DNA from: Shinella sp. PSBB067
Lineage (GTDB): Bacteria > Pseudomonadota > Alphaproteobacteria > Rhizobiales > Rhizobiaceae
Assembly (NCBI RefSeq): GCF_016839145.1
Contig: NZ_CP069303.1
Location: 682,001 to 746,000, forward strand
DNA length: 64,000 nt
Reading direction: 5' to 3'
Shown here: positions 33,972-42,123 of the stretch, piece after piece
How positions within the stretch are numbered: position 1 is the first letter of the stretch
Layout of the letters: each line of letters starts with the position of its first letter
Made by a program: the position numbers and the translations under genes
Notes under the pieces: generated by a model
What the model was told of the DNA's origin: nothing
Database searches by the model: none
Seen by the model: the letters and a program-made list of their open reading frames with translations, nothing else

Positions 33972-34148
33972 TCAGCGCGTGATGAATTCGCAGAAAAGCT
34001 GGCCGGGGCGGTTGATGCGGGCAAAGCCGGCGGCCGTGAGCTGCTCGTTGGCCGGGGCAGCGATGCCGCCGAAGCCGCGGCCGGCGCGAAGACCGGAATG
34101 GCGGAGCGTCTCGAAGCTCGAATGGATAGGCCGAAAACGGGCGGTCAT
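33972..34148 (-). CDS. 58-residue hypothetical protein
   Basis: Starts MTARFRPIHSSFETLRHSG and ends RPGQLFCEFITR; the middle is Gly/Ala-rich (GRGFGGIAAPANEQLTAAGF). An AAGGA precedes the ATG by about 8 bases. No signal peptide or membrane segment. It forms a possible two-gene unit with the 47-residue gene downstream. Not recognised; coding status rests on RBS and pairing only. Confidence 0.45.
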   Translation of the reverse strand: MTARFRPIHSSFETLRHSGLRAGRGFGGIAAPANEQLTAAGFARINRPGQLFCEFITR

Positions 34149-34360
34149 GGGTCGATTCCTTAAATCCTGTTCCTCCCGTCTGCTCATATTGCACTGCAGC
34201 ATCGATTCCGCAATGCGACATTCTGCCCGGCAGATATGTGCAATTCGCATGGCTGTTGAAACAATTTGTTCATGCTTGCGGCAGATTCGTGGAGGAACCG
34301 GAATCACCTTGGCAAGCTATCAGCCTAAGCCATTGGAAAGGCTATGTTGCCTTTGGCGCT

Positions 34361-35221
34361 TCAGCGCGTGAGCCCTGCGCGAAACGCGAGCAGGTCCTGC
34401 CAGGCGAGCCGCTTGCTGATCGACGCGGTCATCAGATCCTGAGGATGCAGGGTGGCAAAGGCCGGAAAGGTCCGGCCGGAAACCTCGATTTCCCGCCATT
34501 GCCCGCGCAACTGGTGGATCGTCTCGTTGGAGCGCAGCAGGAATCGCGCGGCGAAATTGCCGAGAATCAGCAGGTGGTTCGGCTCGGCAAGCGCGATCTG
34601 CCGCTCGATGAAGGGCCGGCAGATATCGGCCTCGCGCTGCGACGGCGGGCGGTTGCCGGGCGGGCGCCACGGCACGACATTGGTCAGGAGCAGGTCGGCG
34701 CGGGCAAGCCCGATGCCGGCGAGCATGCGGTCGAGCATCGCGCCCTGCCGGCCGGAGAAGGGCTGGCCGTCGCGGTCGTCCTCGGCATTCGGCATGGCGC
34801 CGATCACCATGACGGAGGGTTTCGCATTGCCCTCGGCGAAGACGAGGCAACGGGCGCTGGCCTTGAGGTTGCAGCCGTTGAAGGCGGTCATGGCCGCGCG
34901 CAGTTCCTCCAGCGAGCGGGCGCTGCCGGCGGCGAATTCCGCTTCGGCCACCGCCTGGCTGTCCGGGATCGCGACATTCGGCATCGGGGCCGGGGCGGCC
35001 GGACGGGCCTGCTCCTGCCGCGCCGGGGCCGGGCGGGCCGGCGCCTGAACGGCGGGCGCGGCCTCGCGCTGGGCTGGCGCGCCGCGCGCCGCGCGCATCG
35101 CCTCGAATTCCGCGATGCGGTCGACCGCCTCTTCCTCCAGCAGCCATTCCACGCCGGCATCCGCATAGAAATGCAGGAGCGAGCGAAGTTGTTGGGGATC
35201 GAGGTCTCTGGCGGCGTTCAT
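34361..35221 (-). CDS. Uracil-DNA glycosylase-like protein (family 4 fold) with altered motif A
   Basis: 286-residue protein of the family 4 uracil-DNA glycosylase type. The N-terminal about 90 residues are an Ala/Pro-rich extension common in alphaproteobacteria. The core shows FNGCNLKASARCLVFAEGN, PFSGRQGAMLDRMLAGIGL, NVVPWRPPGNRPPS and the motif-B HPQDL. The catalytic motif A, normally GE[AG]PG, reads GAMPN here, so uracil excision may be lost or changed. An ATG at 35230 would add three residues. Monocistronic, leftward. Confidence 0.78.
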   Translation of the reverse strand: MNAARDLDPQQLRSLLHFYADAGVEWLLEEEAVDRIAEFEAMRAARGAPAQREAAPAVQAPARPAPARQEQARPAAPAPMPNVAIPDSQAVAEAEFAAGSARSLEELRAAMTAFNGCNLKASARCLVFAEGNAKPSVMVIGAMPNAEDDRDGQPFSGRQGAMLDRMLAGIGLARADLLLTNVVPWRPPGNRPPSQREADICRPFIERQIALAEPNHLLILGNFAARFLLRSNETIHQLRGQWREIEVSGRTFPAFATLHPQDLMTASISKRLAWQDLLAFRAGLTR

Positions 35222-35266
35222 GCGGCGCACCTTAGCGAAGCGATGGGCGGGAGGAAAGCGCCCGCG

Positions 35267-36559
35267 TCACGCCGCCCACTGCGCGACGTCCTCGCTTTCG
35301 CCGATCAGCGCAAGGCCGTGGGCGATGGAGAGCAGCTCGCCGCCCGTCTCGATCTTGCCCGCATCGAAGCGGCGGGTGAAGATGCCCCGCACGGCCGGCA
35401 CGAAGGATGTGCCGCCGGTGAGGAACACCTTGTCGATTTCCGCCGGCGCGGTCCCGGTCTTCTCCAGCACCTCGTCCAGCGCGCCCTCGATGCGGGCAAG
35501 GTCCGGCGCGATCCAGCTTTCGAAATCGGCGCGCTTCACCACCTTGCGGCCGGCGGCGCCGAGCGGGGCGAAATCGAACTCCGCCTCGTCGGAAGAAGAG
35601 AGCGCCATCTTTGTCGCCGAGATCGCCTGGTAGAGCGGATAGCCCTCGTCATGCTCGACGAGGTCGATGAAGAGCTCCAGCTTTTCCGGCTCCAGCGCCG
35701 AGCGCACCAGCGACCTGAGGTCGGTGAATTCCCGCGTCGTCTTGAAGATCGAAAGCTGGTTCCAGCGCGCGAAGTTGGCGTAGTAGCCGCTCGGCACCTC
35801 CAGCACCTTGTCGAAGCTCTTGAAATGGCTACCCTTGCCGATTTCCGGCGCCACGAGACGGTCGATCATGCGCGCGTCGAAATGGTCGCCCGCAATGCCG
35901 ACGCCCGAATGGCCGATGGGCCTTACCGCCAGCCGGCCCGCCTGCCGCTCGAAGCGGATCAGCGAATAGTCCGTCGTGCCCCCGCCGAAGTCGGCGACCA
36001 GCACCGTCGCGTCGCTCTTCAGCGTCTGCGCGAAGTAGTACGCGGCCGCGACAGGCTCGAAGACATAGTGAATCTCCGGAAAGCCGAGCCGCGTCAGCGC
36101 GGCGTTGTAGCGCTCCAGCGCAAGGCCCGGGTCCGGGCTCGCCCCGGCGAACTGCACCGGCCGTCCCGCGATCACCCGCGAGACATCCGCCGGCCATTCG
36201 TCGCCGGCATAGGCCTTGAGGCGGCGCAGGAAGATTTCCATCAGGTCGTCGAAGGCGTGCCGGCGGGCGAAGATCAGCGTGCCCTGGAAGAGAGAACTTG
36301 CAGCAAAGGTCTTGATCGATTGCAGGAAGCGGCAATCGCCGGGATTGTCGATGAACTGGCGGATCGCCGCCTGGCCGGCCTCGACCTTCAGCGCCTGCGC
36401 GCCGACCACCGGATCCTTCATGAAGGAAAGCGCCGTGCGCATCGTGTCGGTGACGCCGACGCTGCTTTCGAAATGCATCGACCGTGTCTCGCTGCCGCCC
36501 GTCGCAAGCGCCAGAACCGTGTTGGTCGTGCCGAAATCGAGCCCGAGTGCCCGTGCCAT
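35267..36559 (-). CDS. Hsp70-family ATPase (YegD-like)
   Basis: 430-residue protein consisting of an actin/Hsp70 ATPase only: phosphate-1 loop ALGLDFGTTNTVLALATGG at residues 4-22, phosphate-2 VLVADFGGGTTDYSLI (about 205-220), and adenosine motif VFLTGGTSFVPAVRGIF near 375. No substrate-binding domain follows, as in YegD. The client and role are unknown. The frame continues upstream, but the ATG at 36559 starts the ATPase fold directly. Confidence 0.87.
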   Translation of the reverse strand: MARALGLDFGTTNTVLALATGGSETRSMHFESSVGVTDTMRTALSFMKDPVVGAQALKVEAGQAAIRQFIDNPGDCRFLQSIKTFAASSLFQGTLIFARRHAFDDLMEIFLRRLKAYAGDEWPADVSRVIAGRPVQFAGASPDPGLALERYNAALTRLGFPEIHYVFEPVAAAYYFAQTLKSDATVLVADFGGGTTDYSLIRFERQAGRLAVRPIGHSGVGIAGDHFDARMIDRLVAPEIGKGSHFKSFDKVLEVPSGYYANFARWNQLSIFKTTREFTDLRSLVRSALEPEKLELFIDLVEHDEGYPLYQAISATKMALSSSDEAEFDFAPLGAAGRKVVKRADFESWIAPDLARIEGALDEVLEKTGTAPAEIDKVFLTGGTSFVPAVRGIFTRRFDAGKIETGGELLSIAHGLALIGESEDVAQWAA

Positions 36560-36701
36560 CGCCGTGCCCCTTTGTCCGCTGGTATGGGTTGAACCGGAGC
36601 GAAGGGCTCCGCGCGCGAAAGGGTGCGTCAGGCGCGCCCCGCAATTTGAGAGCGCGCCAGATGGCACAGGCCGCAGCGGATGGCAAGGGCGGAGCCTGCC
36701 C

Positions 36702-37490
36702 TCAGACCGAATGCGCCGCCCCGCCGTCGCAGCGGACGAGGCTGCCGGTCACGTAGCTCGCCGGCGTGCTGCAAAGAAAGGCGGCGGTCGCGGCGAATTC
36801 CTCGACGGTGCCGTAGCGGCGGGCGGGGATCGCCTTTTCCGAGGCCGCGCGCACGTCTTCGACGCTCCTGCCGCTGCGTTCTGCCGCGGCGGTATCGAGG
36901 CTCTTCAGCCGGTCGGTCATGATGCTTCCCGGCAGCAGCAGGTTGCTGGTGATGCCGTATTGCGCGACCTCGCCCGCCAGCGTCTTCGACCAGCCGGCCA
37001 GCGCCGGCCGCAGCGTGTTGGAGAGTGCAAGGCCGGGGATCGGCTCGATCACGCCCGAGGAGGCGACGGTGAGGATGCGGCCCCAGCCGCGCTCCTTCAT
37101 GCCCGGCAGCAGGCGGTTGGTGAGCGCGATGATGCGCAGCACCATGGAATTGAAATAGGCGGCGAGCGTCTCCTCGCTCATGTCCTCCGTCGAGCCCGGC
37201 GTCGGCCCGCCGGAATTGTTGACGAGGATGTCGACGCCGCCGAGCTTTTCCGAAACCGCCTGCACCAGCGTCTCGACGAAGCTTTCGTCGCCAAGGTCGG
37301 CCTGGACCCAGTCCGCCCGGCCGGGGCCTTCCGCGTTGATGGCCTTGCAATTGGCCTCCAGCACCTCTGCGCTGCGGCCGCACAGGAGCACATGCGCGCC
37401 CTCGCGGGCGAGCGCGACGGCAATGCCCTTGCCGAGGCCGCGGGAGGAGGCGAGGACGAGGGCGCGTTTGCCCGCGATGGCGAGATCCAT
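36702..37490 (-). CDS. Short-chain dehydrogenase/reductase
   Basis: 262-residue classical SDR. The cofactor motif is ASSRGLGKGIAVAL (TGxxxGxG variant, residues about 14-27), NNSG is NNSGGPTP near 90, and the catalytic Ser-Tyr-Lys region is ASSGVIEPIPGLALSNTLRP, where the usual YxxxK is replaced (no Tyr at that place, Leu-Ser-Asn-Thr instead). This loss is found in a known SDR subset but makes oxidoreductase activity uncertain. The C-terminus YVTGSLVRCDGGAAHSV is normal. Confidence 0.86.
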   Translation of the reverse strand: MDLAIAGKRALVLASSRGLGKGIAVALAREGAHVLLCGRSAEVLEANCKAINAEGPGRADWVQADLGDESFVETLVQAVSEKLGGVDILVNNSGGPTPGSTEDMSEETLAAYFNSMVLRIIALTNRLLPGMKERGWGRILTVASSGVIEPIPGLALSNTLRPALAGWSKTLAGEVAQYGITSNLLLPGSIMTDRLKSLDTAAAERSGRSVEDVRAASEKAIPARRYGTVEEFAATAAFLCSTPASYVTGSLVRCDGGAAHSV

Positions 37491-37512
37491 GATGAGGTCC
37501 TTCCTTTCGGGT

Positions 37513-37630
37513 TCAATCGGCGCGGTAGGGCACCTTGCCGGGATTGAACAGGGTCTTCGGGTCGAGCGTGGCCTTGACCGACAGCGCCAGGGCGCGGCGA
37601 GCCGGATTGCAGTACGTAAGGCGGGCGCGG
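37513..37630 (-). pseudogene. C-terminal remnant of a GlcD-like FAD-linked oxidase
   Basis: The last codons read LSVKATLDPKTLFNPGKVP, the standard C-terminus of FAD-binding glycolate/D-lactate oxidases (consensus LDPKGLFNPGKV), and then stop. Upstream the frame continues to 37842, but its sequence (PLPPRRLRQIWRRPSP) no longer resembles the family. Only about 35-40 residues remain, so it is a fossil left next to the SDR gene. Confidence 0.65.
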
Positions 37631-37979
37631 CGCTTCTCCATGCCTGCCCGCCGACAAGGTGAAGGTCGTCGCCAAATTTGTCGAAGTCGCCTTGGAGGGA
37701 GTGGATAGTCTCGGACGTGAACGGTGGGACCTCCGCGGCGGCTGGCGAAATGCCTAGTCCGGGCGGGAACCGGAATCAAGCGGGCGCCATCCGCATGCGC
37801 CGGCAAAAGATTGACGTTTACGTGAAAGTAAATAAAATCCATGCTGACGGCATGAGATCATGCGCAAAAGCGGGGAAAGTCTGTCGCAGAACGGCTCGAC
37901 AAGGTTTCCCGTATTTGTCATGACAGGCCCAACGAGGGACTTTCCGCGGCTTTTGACGGGGCGCGGGGTGGAGAGACGA
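37631..37979. other. Gap upstream of ETF-QO
   Basis: 349 bases with no convincing gene. A rightward frame at about 37640-37757 reads PADKVKVVAKFVEVALEGV, protein-like but without start or known relative. An AT-rich segment (37811-37865, with GTGAAAGTAAATAAAATCC) is a plausible promoter for the electron-transfer flavoprotein oxidoreductase gene. Confidence 0.5.
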
Positions 37980-39644
37980 ATGAGCGAAGAAATGGAACTC
38001 CCCGAACGCGAAAGCATGGAATTCGACGTCGTGATCGTCGGCGCGGGACCTGCGGGTCTTTCTGCGGCGATCCGGCTGAAGCAGGTCAATCCGGATCTCA
38101 CGGTCGTCGTGCTCGAAAAGGGCTCGGAAGTCGGCGCGCATATCCTCTCCGGCGCGGTCGTCGATCCCATCGGCATCGACCGCCTGCTGCCCGACTGGCG
38201 CGAGGATGCCGACCATCCCTTCAAGACCGCGGTGACGGACGACCATTTCCTCTTCCTCGGCCCGGCCGGCTCCGTGCGCCTGCCGAACGCCTTCATGCCG
38301 CCCCTGATGAACAACCACGGCAACTACATCGTCTCGCTCGGCAATGTCTGTCGCTGGCTGGCGACCAAGGCGGAAGAGCTCGGCGTCGAGATCTATCCCG
38401 GCTTTGCCGCGACCGAAGTGCTCTACAATGACGAGGGCGCGGTGATCGGCGTCGCCACCGGCGACATGGGCATCGAGCGCAACGGCGAACCCGGCCCGAA
38501 CTATACCCGCGGCATGGAGCTGCTCGGCAAGTACACGCTGATCTCGGAAGGCGTGCGCGGCTCGCTCGCCAAGCAGCTCATCCAGAAATTCGATCTTTCG
38601 AAGGATCGCGAGCCGCAAAAATTCGGCATCGGCCTCAAGGAACTCTGGCAGGTCAAGCCGGAGCACCACAAGCCCGGCCTCGTGCAGCACTCCTTCGGCT
38701 GGCCGCTCGGCATGAAGACCGGCGGCGGCTCCTTCCTCTATCACCTCGAAGACAACATGGTCGCCGTCGGCTTCGTGGTGCACCTCAACTACAAGAACCC
38801 CTATCTCTATCCCTTCGAGGAATTCCAGCGTTTCAAGACCCATCCGGCGATCCGCGGCACCTTCGAGGGCGGCAAGCGGCTCTCCTATGGCGCGCGCGCC
38901 ATCACCGAGGGCGGCTACCAGTCGGTGCCGAAGCTGTCCTTTCCCGGCGGCGCGCTGATCGGCTGCTCGGCCGGTTTCGTCAACGTGCCGCGCATCAAGG
39001 GCAGTCACAATGCGGTGCTCTCCGGCATGCTCGCCGCCGAAAAGCTGGCGGATGCCATCGCCAACGGCCGCGCCAATGACGAGCCGATCGAGATCGAGCA
39101 AGGCTGGCGCGACAGCGCCATCGGCTCGGACCTCCGGAAGGTGCGCAACGTCAAGCCGCTCTGGTCGAAGTTCGGCACGGCCGTCGGCGTCGCGCTCGGC
39201 GGCCTCGACATGTGGACGAACACGCTGTTCGGCTTCTCCTTCTTCGGCACGCTGAAGCACGGCAAGACGGATGCGCAGAGCCTGGAGCCCGCGGCAAAGC
39301 ACAGCCGCATCGACTATCCCAAGCCCGATGGCGTGCTGACCTTCGACCGCCTCTCCTCGGTGTTCCTGTCGAACACCAACCACGAGGAGGACCAGCCGAT
39401 CCACCTCCAGCTCAAGAACCCGGAACTGCAGAAGACCTCGGAGCTCGACGTCTATGCCGGCCCGTCGACGCGCTACTGTCCTGCCGGCGTCTACGAATGG
39501 GTGGAGAAGGACGGCAAGGACGTCTACGTCATCAACGCGCAGAACTGCGTGCACTGCAAGACCTGCGACATCAAGGACCCCAACCAGAACATCAACTGGG
39601 TGCCGCCGCAGGGCGGCGAGGGGCCGGTCTATCCCAACATGTAA
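37980..39644 (+). CDS. Electron transfer flavoprotein-ubiquinone oxidoreductase
   Basis: 554-residue inner-membrane enzyme that passes electrons from ETF (and so from acyl-CoA dehydrogenases such as the glutaryl-CoA dehydrogenase at 58898) to ubiquinone. The FAD site is GAGPAG at residues 21-26; the C-terminal [4Fe-4S] Cys set is YCPAGVYEW, NCVHCKTCDIKDP, and the end is INWVPPQGGEGPVYPNM. Length equals the family norm. An in-frame extension to 37860 is unlikely: the family N-terminus starts at 37980. Confidence 0.95.
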   Translation: MSEEMELPERESMEFDVVIVGAGPAGLSAAIRLKQVNPDLTVVVLEKGSEVGAHILSGAVVDPIGIDRLLPDWREDADHPFKTAVTDDHFLFLGPAGSVRLPNAFMPPLMNNHGNYIVSLGNVCRWLATKAEELGVEIYPGFAATEVLYNDEGAVIGVATGDMGIERNGEPGPNYTRGMELLGKYTLISEGVRGSLAKQLIQKFDLSKDREPQKFGIGLKELWQVKPEHHKPGLVQHSFGWPLGMKTGGGSFLYHLEDNMVAVGFVVHLNYKNPYLYPFEEFQRFKTHPAIRGTFEGGKRLSYGARAITEGGYQSVPKLSFPGGALIGCSAGFVNVPRIKGSHNAVLSGMLAAEKLADAIANGRANDEPIEIEQGWRDSAIGSDLRKVRNVKPLWSKFGTAVGVALGGLDMWTNTLFGFSFFGTLKHGKTDAQSLEPAAKHSRIDYPKPDGVLTFDRLSSVFLSNTNHEEDQPIHLQLKNPELQKTSELDVYAGPSTRYCPAGVYEWVEKDGKDVYVINAQNCVHCKTCDIKDPNQNINWVPPQGGEGPVYPNM

Positions 39645-39740
39645 CGCCGGGCAGGCCGGTCCCCGCGCGCTCCCGTTTCCGGAAGTGGGGTGAGGACCGG
39701 TCCCATCTATGTCGCGCTAGCAGGCGATCATTACCTCGGA

Positions 39741-39766
39741 CGTCATCCTCGGCCTTGCGCCCGAGA
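39741..39766. repeat. Copy of the CGTCATCCTCGG palindrome family
   Basis: CGTCATCCTCGGCCTTGCGC followed by CCGAGA: a degraded hairpin of the family found intact at 63432-63522 and, in variants, at 43095-43180 and 61446-61535. Confidence 0.5.
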
Positions 39767-39906
39767 TATGCTGAAATGAAAAAATCGCGACATGCAGAGC
39801 TGCCGGACGGCCGCGCGACGGAAGAAGCGGATCGGGCGCGGCCGGCGCTGCGGCGGCCCCTTTCCGGCCTGATTTCTTAACACATCGTGCAACCCCCGCG
39901 CGCCGT

Positions 39907-39921
39907 TTAACCCTCGATTAA
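39907..39921. promoter_or_regulatory. Perfect CtrA box (TTAA-N7-TTAA)
   Basis: TTAA (39907-39910), seven bases CCCTCGA, TTAA (39918-39921), followed by CC: the full consensus of the cell-cycle regulator CtrA, 55 bases upstream of the L,D-transpeptidase ATG. A further TTAAC half-site lies about 30 bases upstream at 39878. Spacing and position suit activation or cell-cycle gating of that gene. Confidence 0.65.
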
Positions 39922-39975
39922 CCATAACTGCCTAATTTCCCACCCTGAGGACGAGATGTTCAAGGGGTATTTACC

Positions 39976-40605
39976 ATGTCGATTTCCCGCCGCGGCTTCC
40001 TGCTCGGCGCGTCTGCATTGCTCGCAGGCTGCGCGACGAACGGTACCGGTGACCGTGCCAACTATGGCGACCGCCTGGACGAGAAGCACCCGCTGAGGGC
40101 GATGCCGCTCGACAAGATCAAGCCGGAGCTCCGCCGCCAGGAAGTCGCCTACGACACCGGCCATGCGGCGGGCACCGTCGTCGTCGATACACCGGCCCGC
40201 CGGCTCTACTACGTGCTCGGCAACGGCCGCGCGATGCGCTATGGCATCGGCGTCGGCCGCCAGGGCTATTCGCTGGCGGGCAACGCCTATATCGGCCGCA
40301 AGGCCGAGTGGCCGAGCTGGACGCCGACGCCCAACATGATCCGCCGCGATCCGAAGAAGAACCTCAAATATGCCGGCGGCGTGCCCGGGGGACTCAACAA
40401 CCCGCTCGGCGCCCGCGCGATCTATCTCTACCAGAACGGCAACGACACCATGTTCCGCATCCACGGCACAAACCAGCCGTGGTCGATCGGCCAGGCCATG
40501 TCGAGCGGCTGCGTGCGTATGCTCAACCATGACGTGATCGATCTCTACGAGCGCGTGCAGGTGAGCGGGCGTGTCCACGTCATCCAGGGCCGCCGCGAGG
40601 CCTGA
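39976..40605 (+). CDS. L,D-transpeptidase lipoprotein (ErfK/YbiS/YcfS family)
   Basis: 209-residue periplasmic enzyme that makes 3-3 crosslinks in peptidoglycan or links lipoproteins to it. The N-terminus combines a twin-Arg (SRRGFLLG) with a lipobox (LLAGC, C19), so it is probably a Tat-exported lipoprotein. The YkuD catalytic motif is RIHGTNQPWS with H163 and SSGCVRML with C179. In polar-growing Rhizobiaceae 3-3 crosslinks dominate the wall, which makes the CtrA box before this gene of interest. Confidence 0.92.
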   Translation: MSISRRGFLLGASALLAGCATNGTGDRANYGDRLDEKHPLRAMPLDKIKPELRRQEVAYDTGHAAGTVVVDTPARRLYYVLGNGRAMRYGIGVGRQGYSLAGNAYIGRKAEWPSWTPTPNMIRRDPKKNLKYAGGVPGGLNNPLGARAIYLYQNGNDTMFRIHGTNQPWSIGQAMSSGCVRMLNHDVIDLYERVQVSGRVHVIQGRREA

Positions 40606-40639
40606 TTTCCGGGCGTCCGCATCGATGTCGCAATGAGAC

Positions 40640-40668
40640 AAGGCCGGCCTCGCGCCGGCCTTTCGTTT
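40640..40668 (+). terminator. Rho-independent terminator after the L,D-transpeptidase
   Basis: AAGGCCGGC (40640-40648) pairs with GCCGGCCTT (40654-40662) around CTCGC, followed by TTCGTTT. It lies 35 bases after the stop codon. Confidence 0.8.
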
Positions 40669-40965
40669 GCGGTTTGAAAAAGCTGAATTCTATCATACCA
40701 TTGCCCGGCGGCCTCCGCGCGCTGGAAAAGCGGGGGCGGTTCATGCAGATTTGACGGCTCCATGACGCATAGGGGTCAATTGCAGACGCATTCGTACCGG
40801 CATTCGACCCTGTAGCTGCAAAAGTCGAGGATGCGGTATCGCGGAACACGAGAGGCCTTTCCCGGCCTGCTCGCGATCGATCCGCGGAGGATCACGGGCC
40901 CGGCGGCGGCGGTGCGGCAGGACCCGGATAGTACAACGACACCGCCGCACAATGAGGGAACGGAT
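40669..40965. other. Leader region of the betaine-type ABC operon
   Basis: 297 bases. No gene with RBS was seen. AT-rich blocks at 40675-40700 (GTTTGAAAAAGCTGAATTC) could be promoter. The frame of the binding protein runs back to 40831 without start signals; no riboswitch-like structure was recognised. Confidence 0.45.
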
Positions 40966-41964
40966 ATGAAACATCTTCTTGCTTCCACCTGCATCGTCGT
41001 CGGCTTCCTGGCCATGACGGGAGCCGCGCGTGCCGAATGCGGCGACCTGACCATCGCCAGCATGAACTGGCAGAGCGCCGAGGTTCTGGCCGCGCTCGAC
41101 AAGTTCATCCTCAACGAAGGCTATGGCTGCAATGCCGAAGTCATCGTCGGCGACACGGTCCCGACCATCACCTCGATGATCGAGAAGGGCGCGCCGGATC
41201 TCGCGCCGGAAGGCTGGGTGGACCTGCTGCCCGACGTCGTCAAGCGCGGCATCGACGAGGGCAAGCTGGTCGGCGCGGCCGTCGCGCTGTCCGACGGCGC
41301 CGTCCAGGGCTGGTGGATCCCGAAATACATCGCCGACGCCAATCCGGACATCAAGACGATCGACGACGTGCTGAAGCATCCCGAGCTCTTCCCGGATCCG
41401 GAAGACAAGAGCAAGGGCGCCGTGCACAACGGCCCGCAGGGCTGGGGCGGCACGGTCGTGACCGGCCAGCTCTACAAGGCCTATGGCGGGGAAGCCGCGA
41501 ACTTCACGCTGGTCGACACCGGTTCGGCTGCCGGCCTCGACGGCTCGATCGCCAAGGCCTACGAGCGCAAGGAAGGCTGGGTCGGCTACTACTGGGCCCC
41601 GACCGCTCTGCTCGGCAAGTACGACATGGTCAAGCTCGAGCATGGCGTGCCCTATGACGCGGCCGAGTGGAAGCGCTGCAACACGGTCGCCGATTGCCCG
41701 GATCCGAAGAAGAACGACTGGCCGAAGGACACCGTCCAGACGCTCGTCACCAAGTCCTTCTCCGAGCGCGCCGGCGACGACGTGATGGGCTACCTCAACA
41801 AGCGCGCCTGGACGAACGACACGGTCAACAAGCTGATGGCCTGGATGACCGACAACCAGGCGAGCGGCGACGACGGCGCCAAGCACTTCCTGGAAGAGCA
41901 GGAAGCCCTCTGGAAGGATTGGGTCTCCCCGGAAGCCGCGGAAAAGATCAAGGCCGCTCTCTGA
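40966..41964 (+). CDS. Glycine betaine/choline-type ABC substrate-binding protein
   Basis: 332-residue periplasmic OpuAC/ProX-type binding protein for quaternary amines. A signal peptide ends near AARA-E (residue 23). Aromatic residues suited for a cation-pi box are visible in SMNWQSAE, GAVQGWWIPKY and GWVGYYWAPTA. Two Cys pairs (AECGD/GYGCN and KRCN/ADCPD) may form disulfides. The RBS is AGGGAACGGAT. It is followed by a hairpin and then the permease gene; no ATPase gene lies nearby. Confidence 0.88.
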   Translation: MKHLLASTCIVVGFLAMTGAARAECGDLTIASMNWQSAEVLAALDKFILNEGYGCNAEVIVGDTVPTITSMIEKGAPDLAPEGWVDLLPDVVKRGIDEGKLVGAAVALSDGAVQGWWIPKYIADANPDIKTIDDVLKHPELFPDPEDKSKGAVHNGPQGWGGTVVTGQLYKAYGGEAANFTLVDTGSAAGLDGSIAKAYERKEGWVGYYWAPTALLGKYDMVKLEHGVPYDAAEWKRCNTVADCPDPKKNDWPKDTVQTLVTKSFSERAGDDVMGYLNKRAWTNDTVNKLMAWMTDNQASGDDGAKHFLEEQEALWKDWVSPEAAEKIKAAL

Positions 41965-41980
41965 CCGGCTGATCGGAACG

Positions 41981-42019
41981 GGCGGCGCGCCATCGGCGCG
42001 CCGCCTCCTTCTTCGTTTT
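41981..42019 (+). terminator. Partial terminator between binding protein and permease
   Basis: GGCGGCGCGCC (41981-41991) pairs with GGCGCGCCGCC (41995-42005) around ATC, followed by a T-rich tract ending CGTTTT. A hairpin after a binding-protein gene usually lets the abundant binding protein be made in excess over the permease. Confidence 0.75.
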
Positions 42020-42123
42020 AATACATGCCGTTGGCGCAAATCGCCACGCGCTTTGTCCCGGGATGTTTCAGGGTTTGGTTCGAAAACCGGCGCAAGACCG
42101 GACCGGGCCGGAAGGGGATCGAC

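Noticed and set aside
33700..34371. A 223-codon rightward frame over the two tiny genes
   Set aside because: No RBS, no recognisable domain, Cys/Arg-rich shadow composition; the leftward short genes have better start signals.
37640..37757. A rightward gene reading PADKVKVVAKFVEVALEG
   Set aside because: No start codon with RBS, no relative recognised, and it overlaps a decayed oxidase frame; kept only as a note.
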